Positions 44,199 through 53,179 of a DNA stretch of 64,000 nt are shown here, piece by piece (position 1 is the stretch's first letter; the number at the start of each line of letters is the position of its first letter). The DNA lies in assembly GCA_001604385.1 (NCBI GenBank), contig LVBK01000021.1, positions 1 through 64,000 on the forward strand, given 5' to 3'. The stretch is from Spirochaetales bacterium Spiro_09. GTDB taxonomy: Bacteria > Spirochaetota > Spirochaetia > Treponematales > Treponemataceae. The notes under the pieces were generated by a model that worked only from the letters and a program-made list of their open reading frames with translations, had not been told where the DNA came from and ran no database searches. The position numbers were made by a program, and so were the translations under genes.

Positions 44199-45221
44199 TC
44201 AGGTGTGGTTTGCGTTCCGCAGCAGTTCACTTTCGATGCGGCTTCCCGGAACCGACAGGGTGGCACGCGCAGCTCTGTCCGCGTTCTCGATGCACTCACG
44301 TTCTGTTTTCCCGTCCAGGAATCCGGAGAGCCAGACTCCGGCAAAGATATCTCCTGCGGCCGTATCGTCAAGCGGGTCCGAAACCGGTTCTCCCTGCGTC
44401 GTGATCCGCTGACTTCCGCTCCATACCGTAGCTCCCTCGGGACCCTGTTTCCTGACAAAAACAGGCGCGGTCTCGCTGTGTACGGCAAGCCAGGCGTATA
44501 CCAGCTCTTCCGGATCGGTACCCTGCTGTTTGGCGGGAGCGGGCAGTAGCTCGGCAAGGCGTACGGCCAGCGCGCGGGATTCGTCTGTGTTGGCGAATAT
44601 GATGCATCGTTGGTGGCGGATTATTTCCATTATTTCGGAAGCATGGCAGTGTGCAATCGAAGGGGCACAAAGGTCAATAGATACAGGAATTGAACAGGCA
44701 CGGCAGATATTCACTGTTTTATCGATGACGTCCTTATTCCGGAGAAGGTGTCCGTCGATGTGAACGACGCGCGCCCGTGATACCGTTTCCGGCTGAATCT
44801 GTTCCGGCCTGAGCGTCGGGGCGCAGCCGGGCGCGCAGGCTATGGTTTTCATTTGCCCCGGCATGTACAGAACAAGGCAGCGGCCGGTCGGACGGTTTCG
44901 TTTTTCAAAAGAAAGTGCGATACCCGTCGAGGAAAGGTCCTGCCGTATGATGCGCGCCCACTGATCGTCTTCCGCCTCGTCCATCCCGGTGCAACCGATA
45001 CACTGGCAGTCCATACCCAGCATTCCGGCGGCTTTCAGGCTGTTGGGCACGGAGCCGCCTGCGATATAGAGCGGATTCTGCACCCCCAACAGCATTTCAT
45101 TCAGGCGTTCCGGAGTGACATGGGAAGTGCTGTTGGGGTGTAACCCGAGGGGAAGGGCGCATTCCTCGTCCGAAAAACAAAAAATATCGAGCAATATGTT
45201 TCCGATCCCGAGGATATCCAT
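44199..45221 (-). CDS. PfkB-family sugar/nucleoside kinase
   Basis: The 340-residue product has the ribokinase fold: GIGNILLDIFCFSDE at the start, YIAGGSVPNSLKAAGMLG (substrate-binding Gly-Gly), TGRCLVLY, ANTDESRAL and the C-terminal catalytic motif DPLDDTAAGDIFAGVWL (anion hole and base Asp). Substrate unknown. It begins 8 nt after ackA ends, with AAGGGG before the ATG, so it is cotranscribed with ackA. Confidence 0.88.
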   Translation of the reverse strand: MDILGIGNILLDIFCFSDEECALPLGLHPNSTSHVTPERLNEMLLGVQNPLYIAGGSVPNSLKAAGMLGMDCQCIGCTGMDEAEDDQWARIIRQDLSSTGIALSFEKRNRPTGRCLVLYMPGQMKTIACAPGCAPTLRPEQIQPETVSRARVVHIDGHLLRNKDVIDKTVNICRACSIPVSIDLCAPSIAHCHASEIMEIIRHQRCIIFANTDESRALAVRLAELLPAPAKQQGTDPEELVYAWLAVHSETAPVFVRKQGPEGATVWSGSQRITTQGEPVSDPLDDTAAGDIFAGVWLSGFLDGKTERECIENADRAARATLSVPGSRIESELLRNANHT

Positions 45222-45229
45222 GGTGCCCC

Positions 45230-46573
45230 TTATGTGCGTGGTTTGACGATAATGTCCGCTAGCGCGGGATTCTTTTCCAGATCCCGTTTGAGACCCTCTG
45301 CCCGTCCCTTGTTCACGTAATCGGGTGACTGGAAGGTGTAGGTAAACTTTGTGTGAATGTCGTAGCTTCCTTTCATAAGCGCGTAGGAGTCTTCGGTCAA
45401 CACCAGTTCTTCGTCAGTCGGAATGACGAAAATCTTTATCGGCGAGTCATCGGTGCTGATGCAGGTTTCCGCGTTCCGGGTGCGGGCAATTTCGTTTTTT
45501 CGGGGGTCAAGTTTGATGCCAAGGTGTTCGAGGCCCTTGCAAATGCCCGCTCTGACAATGTGGTGAAACTCGCCGACGCCGGCGGTAAAGATCAGGGCGT
45601 CGGGTTTTGTCTCCAGGGCTGCCATGTAGGCGCCGATGTACTTGCGTACGCGGTAGGTTTCAATCTTGTAGGCCAGTTCGGAGCGTTTGTCCCCTTCTTC
45701 CATAGCCTTTGATACGTCGCGGCGGTCGGCGTATTTGCCGGTAATGCCCAACAGCCCTGATTTCTTGTTCAGGGCTGAATCGACCTCGTCAACGGATAAG
45801 CCTGCCTTGCGCATCATGTAGAAGGCAAGCGCCGGATCACAGTCCCCCGACCGGGTCCCCATGACAAGCCCTTCGAGCGGGGTAATTCCCATGCTCGTGT
45901 CAAAGCTGACCCCGTTTTTGACGCAGCACATTGAGGCGCCGTTGCCGATATGGGCAATAATGACATTCGTTTCGGAGGGCTTTTTGCCTAGAATAACCGA
46001 GGCGCGTTTTGCGGTATACAAAAAACTGGTGCCATGAAAGCCATACCGGCGCACGTCATAGTCTGTGTACCATTCATAGGGCACGGCATACATAAAACTG
46101 GTGTCGGGCATGGTTTGGTGCCAGGCGGTATCCATGATGGCGCAATGGGGGACGTTAGGCAGCACTTTTTGGGCGGCCTCGATGCCCAGAATGTTCGCGG
46201 GATTGTGGAGTGGGCCCAGATCCTGAACGGCACGGAAGGTTTCAATAACTTCAGGGGTAACAATAACCGATTTCGAGAATTTGTTGCCGCCGTGAACCAC
46301 GCGGTGGCCGACAACCTTGATGACGCTCATGTCCGAGATTACACCCACTTCCGGATCGGTCAGCGTGCGTATGATCAGCTCCACCGCGATGGTGTGATTG
46401 GGACATTCATGGTTCATCTTGTATTCATTTTTTCCCCTGGCGTTATGGGTGATTGACCCGCCTTCCTGGGTTACCCGTTCCACGACGCCCGAGGCGATAA
46501 CATCTTTGTTATTCCAGTCGAAAACCTGATACTTTGCGGATGAACTGCCGCAGTTGAGCGTAAGAATTACCAT
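45230..46573 (-). CDS. ackA: Acetate kinase
   Basis: Makes ATP from acetyl phosphate, the energy-yielding last step of acetate fermentation. The 447-residue product has [17 protein letters not shown] at the N-terminus, [13 protein letters not shown], the family signature [26 protein letters not shown] and [11 protein letters not shown]. It is a little longer than the usual 400 residues: there is an extra Gly-free C-terminal tail (about 410-447). The ATG at 46573 follows AGGAG by 8 nt. No pta is seen nearby. Confidence 0.97.
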   Translation of the reverse strand: MVILTLNCGSSSAKYQVFDWNNKDVIASGVVERVTQEGGSITHNARGKNEYKMNHECPNHTIAVELIIRTLTDPEVGVISDMSVIKVVGHRVVHGGNKFSKSVIVTPEVIETFRAVQDLGPLHNPANILGIEAAQKVLPNVPHCAIMDTAWHQTMPDTSFMYAVPYEWYTDYDVRRYGFHGTSFLYTAKRASVILGKKPSETNVIIAHIGNGASMCCVKNGVSFDTSMGITPLEGLVMGTRSGDCDPALAFYMMRKAGLSVDEVDSALNKKSGLLGITGKYADRRDVSKAMEEGDKRSELAYKIETYRVRKYIGAYMAALETKPDALIFTAGVGEFHHIVRAGICKGLEHLGIKLDPRKNEIARTRNAETCISTDDSPIKIFVIPTDEELVLTEDSYALMKGSYDIHTKFTYTFQSPDYVNKGRAEGLKRDLEKNPALADIIVKPRT

Positions 46574-46668
46574 ACTGTATACTCCTGAAATGTATTGTGT
46601 GACGTTTTTTTTGCAGTGTTTTGCGGAATAGCTGCCTGACGGTTTCGTTCGCGGCACTGTATGCATTC

Positions 46669-46697
46669 AGTATAGGAAGAATGTGGTATACTTTCAA
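46669..46697 (-). promoter_or_regulatory. Promoter of ackA-pfkB
   Basis: TTGAAA (46697-46692), 17 bases, TATACT (46674-46669) on the minus strand. The predicted leader is about 90 nt. It overlaps the opposite promoter of the methyltransferase. Confidence 0.65.
46684..46692 (+). promoter_or_regulatory. Extended -10 promoter of the methyltransferase
   Basis: TGG-TATACT on the plus strand; the -35 region is poor. Predicted leader about 28 nt with GGGGGG before the ATG. It lies inside the ackA promoter. Confidence 0.45.
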
Positions 46698-46726
46698 GCT
46701 GCAAAAGTATCTGGGGGGTTAACAAA

Positions 46727-47476
46727 ATGACAAAGAAACAGGATTGGTTCGAAAATGAATCTTTTTGGGCTCAATACGCCCCGGTTCTTTTCGATGCCCA
46801 GCGGTGGGCCGAGGCGCCGACCGTTGCCGAGCATATTCTGAAAATTATTGGGACCGAGCCGGTCTCGATTCTCGACGCGGGCTGTGGTCCGGGGCGTATT
46901 GCGGTCGAACTTGCCGTTCGGGGCGCGCGAGTGACCGGTGTCGATCTTATACGTCCTTTTTTGAATGCGGCCCATGACAGCGCGGTTGACGAGGGCGTGG
47001 AGCTTGACCTGGTTCAGGCCGATCTTCGTTCGTTTTCACGGCCGGACACCTATGATGCCGCCATAAGCCTGTATACCAGTTTCGGCTATTGCGACACCAT
47101 CGAGGAAGACTTGCAAATTCTTAAAAATATCGCCCTTTCTGTAAAAGCGGGCGGCTGGTTCATTCTGGAAATGACCGGCCGTGAAATAGCCGTGCGTGAT
47201 TTTACCGAAGGAGAATGGTTCGAGCGGGGCGGATTTACCGTGTTGACCGAATTCTCTGTCGAGGGAGCCTGGGAGGGTTTGCGGTCGCGCTGGATGCTCA
47301 TTGACGAGAATGGCCGCAAAATTGATCACGTGTTCGTGCAACGGCTGTATTCCGCGGTTGAATTGAAGCGCCTGATGATGGCAAGCGGTTTTTCCTCCGT
47401 AGAGATTTACGGAGATTTCGATTTTTCGCCCTACAATGAAAAAGCGCGAACCATGGTGTTGGTCGCGCGGAAATAA
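46727..47476 (+). CDS. SAM-dependent methyltransferase
   Basis: The 249-residue class I methyltransferase has motif I SILDAGCGPGRIAVELAVRG, the acidic end of strand 2 VTGVDLIRP, motif II VQADLRSF, and YDAAISLYTSFGYCDTIEED. After this comes a beta-rich C-terminal region. The substrate is unknown; small-molecule or tRNA methylation are both possible. A GGGGGG run 8 nt upstream serves as Shine-Dalgarno sequence. Confidence 0.88.
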   Translation: MTKKQDWFENESFWAQYAPVLFDAQRWAEAPTVAEHILKIIGTEPVSILDAGCGPGRIAVELAVRGARVTGVDLIRPFLNAAHDSAVDEGVELDLVQADLRSFSRPDTYDAAISLYTSFGYCDTIEEDLQILKNIALSVKAGGWFILEMTGREIAVRDFTEGEWFERGGFTVLTEFSVEGAWEGLRSRWMLIDENGRKIDHVFVQRLYSAVELKRLMMASGFSSVEIYGDFDFSPYNEKARTMVLVARK

Positions 47477-47512
47477 AAAGGGCCGCCCGGAATGGTATCC
47501 GGAGGGCCCTTT
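47475..47512 (-). terminator. Terminator of the OmpA-domain gene
   Basis: On the minus strand AAAGGGCC..CCGGA pairs with TCCGG..GGCCCTTT (small internal loop) and runs into UUUUUA. Confidence 0.8.
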
Positions 47513-47524
47513 GGAGGGAAGGGG

Positions 47525-47569
47525 GCGGGAAGGGAATCCTTTGGAAAGGTTCCCGTCCCGCTTTTTTTT
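47525..47569 (+). terminator. Terminator of the methyltransferase gene
   Basis: GCGGGAAGGGAA pairs with TTCCCGTCCCGC (one mismatch) across a 13-nt loop and runs into eight T. Confidence 0.92.
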
Positions 47570-50500
47570 ATTTGATCAGAATGAACTCGACACGGCGGTT
47601 TTTCCACCAGTTCTCCCGGTCGGACCGCTGGGCAACCGGTTTCGTTCCGCCCAGGCCGATTGTTGACAGTCGGGAGGCGTCAACTCCGTTACGCACCAGG
47701 AAGGTCCTGACCGCTTCCGCACGTTGGCGGGAAAGCGGAATCAGCTCGGCCTCTTCCTCCCGCTGCGTTCCGGTTACGTTGTTTGCGTGTCCTTCAACCT
47801 GAACCTTGTAATCGCGGAATTTGTTCAGAATTTCGGCGATACGGCGCAGGACCTGCGTGTTCTTGTCGACCACTTCCGTCGCCAGACCGTTAAAGTCTGC
47901 TGCATTTTCGCGGAATATAATGGAGGGAACGGCAATCTTGAGCCGGTCTCCGTCGCGGATGACCAGTACGTCTACCGGAATATAGCCGCGTATGACGGAG
48001 GTCATTCCGACATCGTCCTTGACCGTGAAGGTGAAGGGGTAGTCGGTAGCCGCCTGTACCAGCTCGCCGCGGAGCGATCTTCCGTCCCAGATGATGCGTT
48101 CGGTTATGGTGCCCGTTCCGCCGGTTCTCCAGAATACATTACCCGCTGTGCCCTCCGGTTCCCGGATTTCAAAGGACCAATCCGCAAAGCCCGACAGGGA
48201 TTGAGCCGAGAGGTTTATGAAAAGTTCATCGTCGATGCCGTCATTGTCCGGACTGAACCATCGGGGCATGAGCCGTACATTGAGCGCCGGCGGTACCGCG
48301 TTGGCCAGGAATGCGGGGGTTGCCGCTGTGATCCTGTCACCCTTGGTGTAATTGAGGCTCAGTTCGGCGGTATACATTCCCTGTGCCGTTTGGCCAGAGT
48401 CTGTTTTTCCGTCCCAGTTGATAACGGCGGGAAGGTTGCCGGCGGAGCCGGATTCCCAGCTTCTCACTGGCGTTTTTGTGCCTTCCGGTACAATACGTAC
48501 CGACCAGGATTCAAGGCCTTCCGGAATGCTCGTCACGATGGAGAGCCGCTGACTGTCCTTTACCGTGTCCGCGTTCGGCGAGAAGGCCGGAAGTTCCGCG
48601 GTGATAAAGGCCTTCGGGATGCGTGCATCTACCCGGATACCGGTGATACTTCCGGTTGTGGTATTTCCGGCACGGTCTTCTGTCTGAATGGTATAGGTGT
48701 AGTTTCCATCAGAAACGGGATTACCCGAATCATCCGTGGCATTCCAGGTAAAGGTTTCGGCGCGTCCGTTCCATTTGAGCGTTCTTACCGCCTTTCCCGC
48801 CTGATTCGCAATGATGCCCGTCCACAATTCTTCTGCTGAAGAATTCTGGGTAAATTGCAGATTGTCCCGGTTACCGTCACCATTCGGCGAGAATACGGTC
48901 CAGGGCGTCGATACCTCTATGGTGGGGTAGACGGTGTCAAGGAGGAATTCAGGCGCCTGCGACCGCGAGGCTTGCTGGTTTATCAACGTGACTTCAAGAG
49001 AAGCTGTGTACAAGCCGTCAGGACTGCGTTCGCCGGTTGCCGCTTCTCCTGCGGGGTCGGCCGTTCCATTCCAGCTGATAGTTGCCGGAACACGGCCGGT
49101 TCCCCGGATGGTGCGAACTGCCTTGTTCGCGCGGTCGGATATGGTAAGAACCCAGCTCGAAACAGGGGTTGTCGCCTTGAGAATCGGGGTGAAGACAATT
49201 GTGTCCTTGATGCCGTCGCCGTTGGGCGAGAAGGCTGCAAGGTTTGCCTGGAGGATGAGGTCTGCCTTTTCGGTATTCAGTTCCACGCGTGCAATGTTCG
49301 AGAAGCCGGTGTTTCCGGCCATATCTGTACTCGTCAACCGGTAACCGTATACGCCGTCGCCGGCAAGTTTGCCGCTGTCATCCCGGCCGTCCCATATTAC
49401 CGATGTTTCGGGCTTTGCGCCGAGCCGGTATGTCCTGATAGCCTTTCCTGTGGGCATTCCGTCCTGTCCCAGGGCGAGCACCTCGCCTGTCCAGGATGTT
49501 TCCATACTGGTTTGCTGGGCAAAGGTTACCGTATCCAGCTTGCCGTCGCCTACCGGGGAGAACAGGGCGATTGACGCACGGGTTTGTGCTTCGGGTGCGG
49601 TCGTGTCCAGCGTGAAGAAGGGTGAACGTGCTTCCGGTGCATGGCCGTTGATATATCGCGCTGTTATGCGCGCCTGATAGTCACCCTCCGCAAGCATGCT
49701 GCCAGAATCATTTTTTCCGTCGAAGGCCATGACCGGCGGTTTTGACGTTCCGGTGAAGACTTTTCTGACTTCTCCGCCTCGTGTCTGTATGGTAATGCTC
49801 CATTCAATAAGACCGGTGGTAACCGGTATGCTTGGCTGAAGCGAAACGACATCCTTTATGCCGTCACCGTTGGGCGAGAAGAAATTGGTATCGATAGAAA
49901 TATTTATGGAAGGTTTATCCGTATCGACAATAATGTTGTTTACCGCTGTGCGAGCGCTGTTTCCGGCGCGATCCGTTGCCGCGATGCGATAGGAATAGAC
50001 ACCGTCATTGGTAATTGATCCGGAATCGGTTTTCCCGTCCCAGACAAAGGCTGTCGGTGCCGCATTGGGGGTATCGAGCGTTTTGACCGCGACTCCCGCG
50101 TTGTTGATCACCTCGGCCTTCCACAGGTCTTCGATAGAGCCGCTTTGGGCGATGGTGAAGGTATCCTTGTTTCCGTCTCCGTCAGGGCTGAAAATCATGG
50201 CATTTGCACCGGTGGGCGGCGAAATGGTGATTGAAGGAGGCGTATTGTCCAGGAAAACGACATGAGTCCCGGTTGTTGCAACATTGTCGTTATCGTCGCG
50301 AGCCGTAATGACAAAGCGGTATTCCCCGTCTGTGGCCAGTTCGCCTGAATCGGTGAAACCGTCCCATCTGAGGGTGTCGGGAAGGGCAATACCCTGTTTG
50401 GCACGGGTGACCAGTTTCCAGAACGACGCGATGCCCTCCATTTCGGGCCGGGCTTCCTTGTTCGCTATTGTGCGCACAACTGTCCCGTCCGAACCGGAAA

Positions 50501-51632
50501 TGGTAAAGTCCCAGGCTAAAATGTAGCGGTCATCCGTTATGCTGACCGGGAACGCAAGTTCATCTTGCACCCCGTCGTTGTTCGGTGAAAAATAGACCGG
50601 TTCGGGGTAGTCGATGGCAATCGCGGGCGGTTTACGGTCTATAACGCCCAGCTTGATGTTGACTCCCGCACCGGCTGCGTAAATGTCATTATAGAAGGGT
50701 TTTATTGCGACTGTCGGCGTCATTTCGCTCTTGTCCCAGCTGTTCCGCGCGAGGAAGGAGTCGGACTTGGCCGAATCCAGATTCAATTTGACTCCGAGCG
50801 CGAGTGAGGGAAGCCAGGTACTTGATTCATTGATCGCCTCTACCAGGTTCATGGACCAGCCGGTGGATACGGTTACCGTATCCTTTATCAGAATGTCCAT
50901 ACCGGTGTCGAATACCATGTTCTGGAATGTCGGAAAGGCAAGCCCTGCCGACGCCCCCAGCTTGACCGCTGCCGTGTCGACCAGTGTCGCAGCTATAGCG
51001 GTTCGGGGGGTAATCATGGAAAGGTAGCCGCTGGTACTTCCCCCGTTTACTCCCTCGGTGTCGGGCGTGAAGGGCCTTCCGATTCCGGTCAGACTGAAAC
51101 CGATTCGGGCATCGCGCATAAATCCGAGGTTACCGTACCGGTACAACATTCCCAGGTCTCCGACAATACCCCAGCCGGAGCCTGCTGCCGCGCTTATGCC
51201 GGCGCCCACAAACAATGTATCGCTTATATCCTTCGAAGCTGTCAGTCTGAGCGATCCTGCAGTCCCGAGCGGAAGGGAATCGAAGGGAGAGGTCAGGAAA
51301 TGAAGGCTGCCTCCAAAAACCGCCCAGCGAGTCGGATAGAGCATGCCCAGATTCAGTACATGACCGAGACCCGATTCGGTGCCATTGCTGAAAAGCGACA
51401 GGTAGGACAGATCCAGTACAATTCGCTGTTCTGCCGCCGCGAGCGCAGGATTTACCGCAAGCTCTCCGGGCAGGACCGGATCAAAGGCACCTCCGGCAAC
51501 ACTGGAATTTCCGCCGGCTAGCGAGGGTGAGAGCAATGCATGCGCCGACTCTCCTCCTGTTGGCGGATTATAGGCTCCCAAAAGTGCCAGTGTGATGCCC
51601 GCCAACATGACGAGACTGGTTATACGTTTCAT
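47568..51632 (-). CDS. Giant OmpA-domain envelope protein with FSPNGDG Ig-like repeats
   Basis: The 1,354-residue product has a signal peptide (about 1-20), a beta-barrel-like N-terminal part (about 40-340; membrane-strand texture), then eight repeats of about 100 residues, each opening with FSPNGDGxxD or a variant (FSPNNDGVQDE, FSPDGDGNKDT, FSPVGDGKLDT, FSPNADTVKDS) and containing a FlgD-like Ig fold (W-[DN]G[KR].DSG..). It ends in an OmpA C-terminal domain (about 1,240-1,354; KVQVEGHANNVT, LSRQRAEAVRTFLV, NRRVEFIL) that binds peptidoglycan. Start: GAGGAGG precedes the ATG. It may link outer membrane to the wall. Confidence 0.88.
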   Translation of the reverse strand: MKRITSLVMLAGITLALLGAYNPPTGGESAHALLSPSLAGGNSSVAGGAFDPVLPGELAVNPALAAAEQRIVLDLSYLSLFSNGTESGLGHVLNLGMLYPTRWAVFGGSLHFLTSPFDSLPLGTAGSLRLTASKDISDTLFVGAGISAAAGSGWGIVGDLGMLYRYGNLGFMRDARIGFSLTGIGRPFTPDTEGVNGGSTSGYLSMITPRTAIAATLVDTAAVKLGASAGLAFPTFQNMVFDTGMDILIKDTVTVSTGWSMNLVEAINESSTWLPSLALGVKLNLDSAKSDSFLARNSWDKSEMTPTVAIKPFYNDIYAAGAGVNIKLGVIDRKPPAIAIDYPEPVYFSPNNDGVQDELAFPVSITDDRYILAWDFTISGSDGTVVRTIANKEARPEMEGIASFWKLVTRAKQGIALPDTLRWDGFTDSGELATDGEYRFVITARDDNDNVATTGTHVVFLDNTPPSITISPPTGANAMIFSPDGDGNKDTFTIAQSGSIEDLWKAEVINNAGVAVKTLDTPNAAPTAFVWDGKTDSGSITNDGVYSYRIAATDRAGNSARTAVNNIIVDTDKPSINISIDTNFFSPNGDGIKDVVSLQPSIPVTTGLIEWSITIQTRGGEVRKVFTGTSKPPVMAFDGKNDSGSMLAEGDYQARITARYINGHAPEARSPFFTLDTTAPEAQTRASIALFSPVGDGKLDTVTFAQQTSMETSWTGEVLALGQDGMPTGKAIRTYRLGAKPETSVIWDGRDDSGKLAGDGVYGYRLTSTDMAGNTGFSNIARVELNTEKADLILQANLAAFSPNGDGIKDTIVFTPILKATTPVSSWVLTISDRANKAVRTIRGTGRVPATISWNGTADPAGEAATGERSPDGLYTASLEVTLINQQASRSQAPEFLLDTVYPTIEVSTPWTVFSPNGDGNRDNLQFTQNSSAEELWTGIIANQAGKAVRTLKWNGRAETFTWNATDDSGNPVSDGNYTYTIQTEDRAGNTTTGSITGIRVDARIPKAFITAELPAFSPNADTVKDSQRLSIVTSIPEGLESWSVRIVPEGTKTPVRSWESGSAGNLPAVINWDGKTDSGQTAQGMYTAELSLNYTKGDRITAATPAFLANAVPPALNVRLMPRWFSPDNDGIDDELFINLSAQSLSGFADWSFEIREPEGTAGNVFWRTGGTGTITERIIWDGRSLRGELVQAATDYPFTFTVKDDVGMTSVIRGYIPVDVLVIRDGDRLKIAVPSIIFRENAADFNGLATEVVDKNTQVLRRIAEILNKFRDYKVQVEGHANNVTGTQREEEAELIPLSRQRAEAVRTFLVRNGVDASRLSTIGLGGTKPVAQRSDRENWWKNRRVEFILIK

Positions 51633-51782
51633 CGAAATCCTCCTCGGTGACTCATTCGTTCAGTAAAACAGATATTCAGGTATATTGTTACCATATTACG
51701 CATCCGGGAGAAAACCCAGCACTTTTTTTTCGCGCCTCCTCATTCGTGCAGTTTCAAATGGATAAAAAAAGCTCTGTTTGTA

Positions 51783-51811
51783 TTGACTCTGTGGTTACCG
51801 CACTATAGTAT
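51783..51811 (+). promoter_or_regulatory. Leaderless promoter of the rnf operon
   Basis: TTGACT (51783-51788), 17 bases, TAGTAT (51806-51811), ending exactly 6 nt before the rnfC ATG. TATAGT two bases earlier is an alternative -10 with a 15-nt spacer. No Shine-Dalgarno sequence is present. Confidence 0.6.
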
Positions 51812-51817
51812 TTGGCT

Positions 51818-53179
51818 ATGAGCAGCACATCATTCAAGGGTGGAGTCCATCCCCCCGAGCGTAAAGATCGCACCAAGGATCTTCCAGTAGAGGCCCTTGT
51901 CCCGTTTACCAAGACAGTCTGGATTCCGGTAACACAGGGCGGGGCTCCGAATACACCGATTGTCAAGGTCGGGGAAACGGTTGCCCGCGGGCAAAAGATT
52001 GCAGAAAGCGACGCCTTTATGTCAGTTCCCGTTCACGCATCAGTCGCGGGAACGGTTAAAAAGATAGAGACCCGTCTGGTCACCGGTAATATGGATGCCC
52101 TGTGCATCTGTATAGAAGCAGATGACTCGGGGGCGACCGTCTATATGCCGCCGCTTGATCCCTTTACCTGCAGCCGGGAGGAAGCTCTTGCCCGGGTGAG
52201 AGACGCAGGACTCGTCGGTGAGGGCGGGGCAGCATTCCCGACTCATGTCAAATTGAACCCGCCCAAGGGTTCCAAAATCGAGTATGTGATAGCGAACGGC
52301 GCTGAATGCGAGCCCTATTTGACCATAGATGCCCGCATTTTGCAGGAGCAGGCCCACAAGGTTGTGGATGGTCTTGCCATTGCCATGCATATTACAGGAG
52401 CCCGCACGGGCATTATCGCTCTTGAGGACAATAAGGCCGATTTGGCGGGTGTTCTCGAGAAGGCCATTGCCAACCAGCGATGTAATCCGGTAGGAGCCGG
52501 CGCCTGTGATATTTCGGTAGTGTTGTGCAAGACCAAGTATCCCCAGGGTGGCGAAAAAATGTTGATCACGGCGGTCACCGGCAGGGAAGTCCCGTCCGGT
52601 GCGTTGCCGGCGGCTGCGGGCTGTGTCGTGCAAAACGTCGGGACGCTCAAGGATATGTCGGAAGCCTTCCGGCAGGGCAAACCGCTCATTGACCGCGGTT
52701 TGACTGTATCGGGTTCTGCCTGTGCAACGGCGAAAAATATCGAGGTGCCGATCGGTACGCTGGTTGGAGACCTTATCCCGGCGAATATTACCCTGAATCC
52801 GGGTGTTATCAAAATTATCGCCGGTGGACCCATGATGGGTATCGCCATGAAAAGCGCGAACTTCCCGGTTCAAAAAAACACCTCCGGAGTTCTCTTTCTT
52901 TCGGCCCGCGAGACAAGCCTTGATGAGGAAGGCCCCTGTATCGGCTGTGGCCGCTGTATTCGCGCGTGCAGTTGCAGACTGACTCCCGTCCTGATGATGC
53001 GCGCCCTGAAGGGCGACAAACTGGATGAGTCAAAACGCTGCGGTTTGATGGACTGTATTGAATGCGGATCCTGTTCGTACGTATGTCCTGCACGTATTCC
53101 GCTTGTACAGTATTTCCGTCTTGGCAAGCAAAAGGTCCGGACCGAAATGCAAAAGCAGGCCGCTAAAGGAGTCAAGTAA
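51818..53179 (+). CDS. rnfC: Rnf complex subunit C
   Basis: RnfC is the cytoplasmic NADH/ferredoxin-side subunit of the Rnf complex, which couples ferredoxin:NAD oxidoreduction to Na+ or H+ pumping. The 453-residue product has the NADH/FMN region GLVGEGGAAFPTHVKL, ANGAECEPYLTID, and two C-terminal [4Fe-4S] motifs CIGCGRCIRAC and CIECGSCSYVCP. The ATG at 51818 (MSSTSF) is preferred over TTG at 51812. First gene of rnfCDGEAB; the next overlaps by 1 nt. Confidence 0.97.
   Translation: MSSTSFKGGVHPPERKDRTKDLPVEALVPFTKTVWIPVTQGGAPNTPIVKVGETVARGQKIAESDAFMSVPVHASVAGTVKKIETRLVTGNMDALCICIEADDSGATVYMPPLDPFTCSREEALARVRDAGLVGEGGAAFPTHVKLNPPKGSKIEYVIANGAECEPYLTIDARILQEQAHKVVDGLAIAMHITGARTGIIALEDNKADLAGVLEKAIANQRCNPVGAGACDISVVLCKTKYPQGGEKMLITAVTGREVPSGALPAAAGCVVQNVGTLKDMSEAFRQGKPLIDRGLTVSGSACATAKNIEVPIGTLVGDLIPANITLNPGVIKIIAGGPMMGIAMKSANFPVQKNTSGVLFLSARETSLDEEGPCIGCGRCIRACSCRLTPVLMMRALKGDKLDESKRCGLMDCIECGSCSYVCPARIPLVQYFRLGKQKVRTEMQKQAAKGVK

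Noticed and set aside
48240-50600. DNA repeat array or CRISPR-like element within the OmpA-domain gene
   Set aside because: The periodicity is at the protein level (FSPNGDG repeats of about 100 residues); the DNA copies are diverged and lie in one open reading frame.
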